Source of the DNA: Polydactylus sextarius
Taxonomy: Eukaryota; Chordata; Actinopteri; Polynemidae
Reading direction: 5' to 3'
DNA length: 64,000 nt
Assembly (NCBI GenBank): GCA_016801845.1
Contig: CM028919.1
Coordinates: 10,192,001 to 10,256,000 of the forward strand
Program-made: the position numbers and the translations under genes
Notes under the pieces: model-generated
Told to the model about the DNA's origin: nothing
What the model saw: the letters and a program-made list of their open reading frames with translations, nothing else
The model's database searches: none
Part shown: positions 50,432 to 59,100 of the stretch, piece by piece
Numbering within the stretch: the first letter of the stretch is position 1
How the letters are laid out: the number at the start of each line of letters is the position of its first letter

Positions 50432-53400
50432 CTGCATGAGAGTCGGTGTTAACAAACAGTTAGTTGTAGTAACATGCGAGTGACAGATTCAGTAGGTGGT
50501 GATTGTTGAAGAGTGACTTACTGATGCTACAGAATCAAACAGTCTGAACTCGTCCTTTTGTGGTTCATTTGTTGCGTCTTTTTCTTCTGTCTGTGTTTTT
50601 TCGAGTCTGGATTTCAGGGACAAAGACATGTCAAGTGGCCCAAGTGGTTACATGTCCAACAAATCTTGTTTTATTGCACAGGATGTTCAATGCACGACAA
50701 ACTCAGTTCCAACTTCCAGTGGCAGCAACAGTAATCAGAGTGAGTGAAAACAGAAGTTCATCATACCGTGAAGCAAAAGCAGCTGGACCAGGAAAGTGGG
50801 TCTGAGCAGCTGGGCCTGCAGACTTCTTGGGACTCTCTCTTAGAAGAGGATCAAATTTGAGGTACAAAGATTGTTTCCTCAGAGCAGACTCCTTGAACTG
50901 TTGACAGAAATATTACCATTAAAAAAAAAAAAAAAAATCTTTAGATCGCACATCAACAATCAAAAGAATTTAAATATGAAGTTATTACTCACACTGCTGG
51001 ACCCAAACTGTTCTAGGTAGTCGATTTGTCCGTCAAAGTCATTGGCCATGACTGGAAACAAAGACCACAGGTTATCATCAAAATGAGTTGTTTAATGATG
51101 ATTCACAGGGGACAGATTTCAACTAAACAGAATGACGCTTGAAAACTTTTCTAATTGATTTCCAAAAACTCTGCCTTAACGCAACAGAAACATTGCGAGA
51201 TCTTTGTGGAGTAAAACAAAAGACTCGCTTACACATCGCTCCAGGAACAAACTCGTCATTGGATTCCAGTGTTGGAATCTGTGATTGCTCAGGTTGACGC
51301 GGTTCAGGAGGTTCAGGAAGACTCTGCACAGTTTCCTTGTCATGGTCAGAGGTGGGAGTCTGTCATTACACAATATAAAAAGATCTGTTGTTAAACAACC
51401 ACAGAGTTGAATGGAAACTGCATTAGTAATGTATCAAACTGTATTACCTCCTCTTTAACGCTGTGTTCAGCAGTTGGGATTTTCTCCACAGCGCTGCAGG
51501 AAAAAAAAAAAAAAAAATACAGTGAAGTTCAGTTTTGCTACTGAGTGAAACTGCAAATAAATACTTGGCACACTCAGATAAATACTTTAACATACCATGC
51601 TGGTGATACAGCTTCCTTCTCCACTGGCTTTTCCGTTTGCTCTGGAATGGTAGTTTCCAAACGCACAGAGCTGGAATTCTTGCTGCTCATTGGAGAGTTG
51701 GTCATGCTTGTTTTTGTGCCAAAGGGATTAAAGTTTGGGTCGTCAAATTTGTCAAAGTCAAATGAGTAAGCGCCTTTAGGAGCTGGATCATCAGCGACCG
51801 TGCTGACGTCAGGCTTTGCTGCAGTTTCCTTTGGTGGTTTGACATCAGGCACAGGCTTTGCTTCTTTGGACTTTGCACCAGGGGGCCTTTTGCCAAATTT
51901 CCTAGGTGGTGGTTTCTTTTTAACCTCACTGCCATCGTCGAAATTGAACTCTAGTTTGAGTGGCCCTTCGTTGGCTGGCTGGGGTTCAGCAGCTGGAGGC
52001 TTGGCTGTATTTGAGGATATTGGGATCACTGTGGCTACGGGTTTCACTTCTGGCTGAATAGTTACTTTTGGAGCCTCCTCAACAATATCTGCTGGTTTGT
52101 CTTCCTTTATCTGTGGCTCCTCGGGAAGCGTGTTACTGTCTGGCTGCTTTCTCCCAAGAACAGGGGAATTCTGGATTTTAGACCCACCGGTCTGGAAAGG
52201 ATCAATTGCGTCAAGGTTGTCAAAATCCAAGTTGTATGTACCTTTTACTGGCAGTGGAGCATCTTCCACAAAGCTACCAGAGGCTTTGTCGTCATCAACA
52301 CTTGGAGGCGTTTCAGCAGATTGTTTCTCCTGAGGAGTGGCAGTGCATGAATCTTGTTCCTCATCAGCTGCTGGGACCTTTACCACTGTGACCACACTGC
52401 TGTCTGTGGAGCTGATGTCAGCAGAGACGTCAACCAGTGAATTTTCCACAGACTGGGTGAATGGAAGGGTCTCATCTAGTGCTGATTCAATGTTGGTGGG
52501 CTCCTCGAAGATATTCTCTGGTATTGCGAGTTTAGATTCAGTTTGCTCTGTGGGAGGGGTTTTAGGAGCAGAACTTACTGGAGAGAGGACGACCTTACTG
52601 GACCCTTGAAAAGGGTTGATAGCATCAAGATTATCAAAATCCAGCTGATAACCTCCTTTGCTATTTATTGGCATATCATCATCAGGATAAGATGACATTT
52701 CTGTGGGAAAAAAAACAAAAAACAGGAAGATTTAGATTCACATCTCATCGTTCAGAAACATTGAAATGATACAACATTGTAATTTTTTAATAAATTACCT
52801 TGTTTGGGCTCAACTGGGTCACTGACCTCTTGTGGCAAATCACTGTAACAACAAAACAACATTTATTTACTTTAACTGCGCAGCTATTTCACTGTAGTCA
52901 TGTTCCAGCATTAGAAATATGCCTCACCTTGTTTTATCCAAATTTAGCGCCTCCATTGCTTTCGTGCACTCATCCAGGCCGGCCATCTTTGCAGACTTGG
53001 ATGGAGACATAATTCTTTTAGTCACAGGATCTCTCCTTGGAGTCTGAAAACAAACCTACACAAAAACAGTTTGGTCAGAGAATGAATATTACAACATTAC
53101 CTACATAAAGAATGGAAGAACAGAATAAACACCACAAAAGTTGGTGTTCTTTGTGCTATAAATATCTCTTCTGTGCCTGTCCACCTACATGTATTCTCAT
53201 TTATTCTGTTTGATCATTTCAGGTTTCTCACGTCAGCAGGTGAAACAGACAGATATTAATATCCCTTGTGAGTGACTGCAATTTTCAGCCTGCTCTTATT
53301 AGACTGTGGTAAAAAGATCTTTAGTAGAGGGGAGACAACATTGAAAGCTATCAAAAATAACCAATTCTGTACCTTTATCCCCTTTGGCATGGTCTTGCTG

Positions 53401-53534
53401 GGCAGGTTCTCTGTCTGACGTAGGATAGAGGGCCTGCCGGTTGGCTGATCCAGCAAAAATATGTCGTTACTTGAGTTGTGCTTTCCTCCAGGGCAGACCC
53501 CGCGATTCTCATCATTCACTTCAACAGAACTCAT
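48757..53534 (-). CDS. tacc3: tacc3 (transforming acidic coiled-coil protein 3), with apparent frameshift
   Basis: Mitotic spindle protein that, with ch-TOG and clathrin, crosslinks kinetochore-fibre microtubules after Aurora A phosphorylation. Sixteen coding exons, 5' to 3': 53534-53373, 53055-52928, 52842-52799, 52700-51596, 51493-51448, 51359-51233, 51051-50993, 50897-50767, 50606-50522, 50431-50303, 49807-49740, 49652-49609, 49502-49342, 49224-49119, 49038-48918, 48822-48757. About 860 residues are expected, but exon 49119-49224 is one base short, so the frame breaks after NEETL. The N terminus ([26 protein letters not shown]) matches vertebrate TACC3. Three SDP repeats, the [15 protein letters not shown]urora A/clathrin site and the C-terminal TACC coiled coil are visible. 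One intron is GC-AG. Identity is secure; functional integrity depends on the frameshift. Confidence 0.93.
48839..48917 (-). other. tacc3: tacc3 GC-AG intron (last intron)
   Basis: The donor reads AAG|GCAAGT, and only this GC donor joins LDQK in frame to [11 protein letters not shown], matching human EQKTKENEELTRIC residue for residue. The nearest GT, four bases downstream, breaks the frame. The intron extends to the acceptor at 48823 (coordinates here cover the donor-side part). Confidence 0.85.
49119..49224 (-). pseudogene. tacc3: tacc3 exon carrying a 1-base frameshift
   Basis: Read from the minus strand, the exon opens in phase 0 with AAC GAA GAA ACT CTA (NEETL, as in human NEESL). The conserved continuation [18 protein letters not shown] lies one frame off. 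The exon is 106 bases; 107 are needed for flanking phases to agree. The missing base falls in the AAAG stretch near 49207-49210. No alternative donor or acceptor nearby restores the frame. Most likely an assembly indel, but a real lesion is possible. Confidence 0.8.
50767..51051 (-). CDS. tacc3: tacc3 Aurora A / clathrin-binding exons
   Basis: Exons 51051-50993 and 50897-50767 encode [15 protein letters not shown] then [19 protein letters not shown]. The serine in RKQS (about residue 567) is equivalent to human Ser558, the Aurora A site. The following Leu-Leu (about 575-576) matches the human dileucine that contacts clathrin heavy chain. Both are conserved. Confidence 0.93.
51596..52700 (-). 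CDS. tacc3: tacc3 large exon with three SDP repeats
   Basis: This 1105-bp exon carries three related units: [18 protein letters not shown] (about residues 128-144), [18 protein letters not shown] (265-282) and [19 protein letters not shown] (421-439). These are the Ser-Asp-Pro-type repeats typical of TACC proteins. Between units 2 and 3 lies [20 protein letters not shown], matching the human LEFDVSDG...RAPPPR segment. The rest is disordered Ser/Thr/Pro/Glu-rich sequence. Confidence 0.93.
52928..53055 (-). CDS. tacc3: tacc3 exon with in-frame tandem acceptors
   Basis: Two acceptors lie 12 bases apart: TGTGTAG (exon from 53055) and GTTTTCAG (exon from 53043). Both keep phase 0. The first adds V-C-F-Q before TPRRDP and matches human VTFQTPLRDP, so it is preferred. 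It also encodes [11 protein letters not shown]. Confidence 0.8.
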
Positions 53535-53535
53535 C

Positions 53536-54796
53536 CTGTAAAAGCAAAGGCAAACTGTAAGTTACAGGGCTAGACCCAACTAACCTCTGAGGGGGGAGGC
53601 GTCATCTTGAAAGCTGGACCCAGTTGATAAGACACTATTGGTGATGGGGTTTACTGATGTGTGTAGAAACTATCTTCGCAAAGAAAGGTGATGCACAAAA
53701 TTGACAGAATCAAGACAAATGTGATTGAATGGGCTTTATAAACCTCAGACTCCACACAGCTATAATTTTTATTGGTAGAATACTGTCCTTAAGGAAAGGT
53801 CTTGAAGGGTAAAAAGTAAGAAATAAACAAAACTGAACCATAGTCACTAACAAGGGGTCATACAATAGCCTATACCAGGTTCATCTGTTGGCCAATATTA
53901 TGTTATACAGGGATAAATTGATTTCAGTGTATAAATTTGTTTGATGAGTGACAAAAAAATAAAATAAATTATTGCTATTACATAGTTTGTCCACCAGATG
54001 GCAGCAACATGCTAATTTCTCAGAGGTCCCATTGAGCCAACAGGAAAAACAAATAGCATGCAGCCATTGTTAAAGTTTGTAACCATGGAAAAATGTCTGT
54101 TGATTAAAACATTATTGCTGAAATGTCTTATTCTATACTATAAAAAGTCTGAGGTGAAACCAACTGACTTTTATCTTCCATCTGCTCCAACTTATAAAGC
54201 TCTATGACAGATTTATTTTTTTATTTGTGTTGATGATTGATATGTGGAGTCTGCATATAAACTTCTTACTTGATGTTAACGTCACTGAAGGCCAAGACCA
54301 AGCTGATGAATCAGCCACACAACCACAGAAAATATGAGCACATGTCGATGACAAACGGCCTTGATTTACTGATGTCATGGGACCAGGTCAGACAACGCGT
54401 TTATTCATCCAAAGTTAGTTATAACAAGCCTGGCTAACTTTGTGTTGAACCAGACAAACCCCTTCAACGTGGACAGCTAACTCTAACAATAACTCCTCAT
54501 CAACATTAGAAACGTAGCGTAGCTGGGTTTACTAAATAGAACTTGACGTCATAAAAACAGACACCAATTTAAACACTTAGTGTATGTTATACTAATATTA
54601 CTCACGAGCGTTAACGGTAACTTAACGTTCACAGAAACGACGTTAGCTAAAGCTAACCGTTACGTATAGAACGTCACGGCCCAGTTTAACTTAAAGCACG
54701 GGAACATAAACAAACTCAGTACGACTTCTATAATCAGACAACAGTGCTGTAGCAGTCGGACTATTATATTATTATCATCCTATATACACAACTTAC
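53536..54796 (-). other. tacc3: tacc3 intron 1
   Basis: Runs between the non-coding first exon (donor TTTTAG|GTAAGT at 54796) and the ATG-bearing exon (acceptor TTTTACAG at 53536). It is AT-rich and holds a CTCF-like motif at 53991-54004. No coding potential is visible. Confidence 0.8.
53991..54004 (+). promoter_or_regulatory. CTCF-like motif in tacc3 intron 1
   Basis: CCACCAGATGGCAG matches CCASYAGRKGGCRS at all 14 positions, plus orientation. It lies about 0.9 kb from the tacc3 first exon. Confidence 0.45.
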
Positions 54797-54990
54797 CTAA
54801 AATCAGATGCAGTTGGCAGTAAATATAACGGCTTCTGTCACACCATACAACTACAGACTGAGTGAGAACGATAGATTCGCTTTTGAAAGCCCCTCGCCTT
54901 TTCGGGGTGTCAACGATTTGGAATTTAACTTGAAACTCACCAATGAAATCATCGGAAGCATTCAAAGTAAACGCGCTTCCGGGTTAAACA
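54797..54990 (-). other. tacc3: tacc3 non-coding first exon and start region
   Basis: The exon holding the ATG begins one base before it at an acceptor, so an upstream leader is needed. The best donor is ATTTTAG|GTAAGT (exon boundary 54797). The 5' end is not determinable; CCAAT boxes at 54940-54944 and 54992-54996 suggest initiation between about 54880 and 54960. Confidence 0.5.
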
Positions 54991-55020
54991 GCCAATCACG
55001 TTGAAGAGCGGAAGTGATCT
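54880..55020 (-). promoter_or_regulatory. tacc3: tacc3 promoter elements (CCAAT, ETS, CHR-like)
   Basis: Two CCAAT boxes (54940-54944, 54992-54996) lie upstream of a TTTGAA element (54882-54887), in the order seen in G2/M promoters bound by NF-Y and MuvB. ETS-like GGAA sites sit nearby (CTTCCGGG at 54977-54984, CGGAAGTG at 55009-55016). Motifs are seen; cell-cycle control is inferred from the family. Confidence 0.4.
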
Positions 55021-55334
55021 AATCCACGGCTGCGCCCACGAGCTTTCTTCAAAGATAAAACAACCTGCAAGATACGAAATGAAACATGTCTCTCGTTGTT
55101 GTTTAAAGTTGTTTGTGTTTTGTTTACGTGACTCTGGAAGGCTGGGTTTGTACCAGGAACTTTACTGAAGCATTTGTCATTTCTTAGGTACACTTACTTT
55201 GTTATTTAAATAGTTTAGTACATAATTTAGTCAGTAAAGATGTAAATTAGAAGATATGTTTTCGAATAAATAAATAAATACTCCAGTAAGATACATCAGA
55301 CGATTTCTGGTATCTGAATCATACATGAAGCCTT

Positions 55335-55336
<2 letters not shown>

Positions 55337-55365
<29 letters not shown>
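55337..55365. repeat. (CA)n microsatellite
   Basis: About 14 CA units in the tacc3/kif15 intergenic region. Confidence 0.95.
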
Positions 55366-55367
<2 letters not shown>

Positions 55368-56003
55368 CAATGTGTGATCTCTCCACCAGGTGCCCGGATT
55401 GACTTTACATTGGCCTCAATTTCTCATAATTTTAATCATGTTTATCATTATTATTACTTTGTCATCATTAGAAAGTACTAAATGGTTATTTCAGGAAAGT
55501 TTCCAATTGTAATGACTTTGGTTTTTCATTGATTTTGTGAATCAATTCCCACTCAGGACACTGATGACTTTACATGACTTCTAAAATCTTTTCATTGAAG
55601 TTTAAATCTGCTCGTCCATCTGAACTTTCTGGATTGTATTTCATTGTCTCATTAGTTCACTCCCACTGCCCATGTGCTTTTAAAGTGGGACTGCTTGTCT
55701 ACTTAATCAGCCCAAAAATGGTGGTGCATGTGTGTGTTGTTTTTGACAAACTACAAATTAAATCCTCTCATCCCAATATTTTACTTGAGTGAGTGTTTTA
55801 TGTTGTAGCATTATATCTGAGGGTTAAATGCATAAATGTTTAATGTTAAGACAAACCGGAAGGGGCTATTTCTGTAGTGGTAAGTTACTGACAAAGATAT
55901 TTTATCAACTTACTTGTTTTAATTAGCAGGAAACTGTAGACTCATTCAAAAACATTTATAGTTTTATGCCTCTGTTCAGTTTTAGCGCCACCACTCTGCT
56001 ACA

Positions 56004-56017
56004 CCACCAGGTGGCGG
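56004..56017 (+). promoter_or_regulatory. CTCF-like motif upstream of kif15
   Basis: CCACCAGGTGGCGG fits CCASYAGRKGGCRS at all 14 positions. It is 168 bases upstream of the kif15 ATG, in the shared promoter region. Confidence 0.5.
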
Positions 56018-56082
56018 TATGCATCTTTTTTTTTCACTTCGAGCAAAAACCAAAGAAGAAGAAGTGGAGCCAGCCCTGCCCG

Positions 56083-56093
56083 CCAATTTCGAA
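56083..56093 (+). promoter_or_regulatory. kif15: CCAAT box abutting CHR-like TTCGAA before kif15
   Basis: CCAAT (56083-56087) is followed directly by TTTCGAA (56087-56093), about 90 bases before the ATG. TTYGAA is the cell-cycle homology region core. Direct adjacency is unusual, as roughly 30 bp is common, so function is uncertain. Confidence 0.3.
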
Positions 56094-56184
56094 GGATGTA
56101 AACAAGAGTCGTCCGTCTTCCTGGTCGACCTGCTATGGTTACATTTACTTTTACTACATAACGGCGATTATTTCTTCGTCAGCG

Positions 56185-59100
56185 ATGAATCCCGGTGGAA
56201 AAGGTAACAAACGAGACACGAGTTTGTTGGGTTAGACACGCGACAGACAAAGTTATTGACGTCATTGTTCACTGTCGTTGGTTAAATTAGCGAGCTAGTG
56301 ACTTTGTGGTTTAGCTAGCTCAGTTATACTACGGCCCTTTTATCGAGCAAATGTAAAACGCAGGTACAGCGTAGTCGTTTTAACATTAACGACACTGGAT
56401 TATGTTGAATATTTGTCTAAATGTTTACGAAGCCAAGTTAACATCGAAACAAATGTTAATACTTTATTGTTATTATTATTTTGTTGTTTACAGGATTTGG
56501 CGATTCATCCCAACTTGTTGCCAGGTAAGGTTTCTTCTTCTTTATCTAGTCTAAGATGCTAATGTTTAACATTGAAGGTAATAGCTGCAATAGTTTTCTC
56601 CCCGGGATATTGCCCAGGATTAGGGCTAATAATATGTATGAGCCTAATGTAAACCTAAATGTGTGGTTCTGTGGTTTTATCTTTCTAATGTGATTATGAA
56701 AATTACAATAATGTCTTTCATTGTGACTGATTTTATGAACTTCTGAGTTTATCTGACTGTAATTGAGTAAATGTTATGTCCAAACTTGTACAGCAGCTGT
56801 AGTATCAAACACTTAAACAGCACTTTCTTCACAATTTAACTCAGCTCAGATTTTATATTGTTTTTTAAGTGTTGATGTTATTTTCTGGTGTTACAGTGGC
56901 GACAGCGATTGCATCAAAGTTTTTGTCCGAGTGCGCCCTCTCACCCGGGGCACCGGGTTGACTACAGATGGAGATCAGAATTTGTGCCTCTCAGTCACTT
57001 CACCCAACACCATCCGTCTGCTCTCGAAACCAGAGCCACGGACCTTTACATACGATCATGTCGCTGACATGGATACATCTCAGGTGAGGTGCATGTGTTT
57101 ATTATTAACATACCACTGATTTGGATAAAACAAGCTTGAGTGATTAATTGATCTGTCAGTTAAGATACAGCTTGTGTAACTTCAAAGAGTTCATCCCGTT
57201 TACCTGTTTAAGTGTGATCTGTATCTTATTCTTCAACAGGACTCTGTGTTCTCCATCGTGGCTAAGAATATTGTTGAGTCTTGCATGAATGGATACAATG
57301 GTACCATATTTGCCTAGTACGTGGTCTTTATGCTGTTTTAAAGCAATATTAAATAGACAAATATCGTTTGTGTCATAATTCATGTGTAGCACCTTTTTAT
57401 TTCCTTCATCATCATCACGTTCCTCTCTTGCTTCTGCAGTGGACAAACAGGCTCAGGGAAAACATTCACCATGCTTGGTAAGAATTGAATATATTGTTTT
57501 GTTTTGTTTTATATTACAAATTCTTTATCAGAAAGCAGTGTAATATTTGAAGTGACATCCTTTTCTCTCTTGCTCTAGGACCATCAGAGCTGGATAATTT
57601 CACAGATGAACTTGGGGGTTATTCCTCGAAGTTTTGAGTATCTGTTTTTTCTCATAAACAGGGAGGTGGAAAGGGTGAGCTATGATATTTAATTATCACA
57701 CTGACGTAAAAAAGAAAAACATTAACCAACCGACTAAAAACCTAACTAATAATTAATTCCTTTATTAAAAATTTTGTCGGTGTGTTTCTCTCTCTCAATA
57801 GTCTTCCAAGTCCAAGAGTTTCCTCTGCAAGTGTTCGTTTATTGAAATATACAATGAGCAAATTTATGACCTCCTGGACACAGCCTCCGCCAGCCTTTTC
57901 CTCAGGGAGAACATCAAGAAGGGTGTATTTGTTGAGGGAGCTGTTGAGAAGTTTGTCAACTCAGCTGCTGAAGCTTACCAGGTAAATATTCCTTGTCTGT
58001 TGTGAAATATTAAATTCATATGGATCATACTGATCACCACACCCTTGTTTGTAAAACCACTTAGGTGCTGTCTATGGGCTGGCGTAACAGGCGAGTGGCC
58101 TCCACATCCATGAACCGTGAGTCTTCGAGATCTCACGCAGTCTTCACCATGACTTTGGAGTCCAAAGAATCCATCAATGAAGTGGTGAACATCCGAACGT
58201 CTCAGCTGAACCTTGTGGACTTGGCCGGATCTGAGAGACAGAAAGATACTCACACAGAAGGCTCCAGACTCAAGGTGATGTTTCATTGATAAAATGCTCT
58301 CACTCACTCCGACAGTTACAGTTATGGCTTTGTTTCATTCATGTTTTTGTTTTTTCCTTGTTCAGGAGGCTAGCAGTATCAATCGCTCCCTCATGTGCCT
58401 CGGTCAAGTGATCATGGCACTGGTTGACGTATCCAATGGGAAGACCCGGCACATTTGTTACAGGGATTCTAAACTCACCTTCCTGCTTAGGGTTAGTGTC
58501 TGTAGATGCAATATACATTTTGGTTCTTTTGTGCACTTGACATTATAACATTCAATTTAATTTGTAGATATTGTATAGATATATTAATTTATAGATGACA
58601 ATTCTCCAATTTTCCAGGACTCTCTTGGAGGAAATGCAAAGACGTACATCATTGCCAATGTACACCCTGGTTCAAAGTGTTTTGGAGAAACATTGTCAAC
58701 TTTGCATTTTGCCCAGAGAGCAAAGTTGATCAAGAATAAGGTATTCATCATCATATAACACTGTATGTGGTATAAATTCAAAACATACTTTATCCATTTG
58801 TGGTAATTTCACAATTGAATCATTAAATTTTTCTGCTTTGTCAGGCCATCATCAATGAGGACACACAGGGAAACGTGAGGCAGTTGCAGGCAGAGGTGAA
58901 GAAGCTCAAGGAACAACTGGCACAGGCACTGGCTTGTCCGGCTGGGGATTATGGGAGAGATGTAGCACCAGGAGGACCTGGACTCTCCACCGGTAGCACT
59001 ATGCCCATATGTTAACAGTTATTTACTCACTAAGTTTAACATCTTTAAACATTTACATATGATTTAATTGGACTAGTTTTTACTGTTGTTTTTCTCCAGG

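Larger units (their letters stand above)
55021..56184. other. tacc3/kif15 divergent intergenic region
   Basis: Non-coding between two head-to-head genes. It contains a CA microsatellite (55337-55365), a CTCF-like motif (56004-56017) and the kif15 leader. An open frame from 55966 runs in phase into the kif15 start, but its product has no kinesin similarity before MNPGGK. Confidence 0.7.

Noticed and set aside
55966..56235. N-terminally extended kif15 start at 55966, in frame with 56185
   Set aside because: The extra residues are Lys/Ser-rich with no kinesin similarity, and MNPGGK aligns with the human start MAPGCK.
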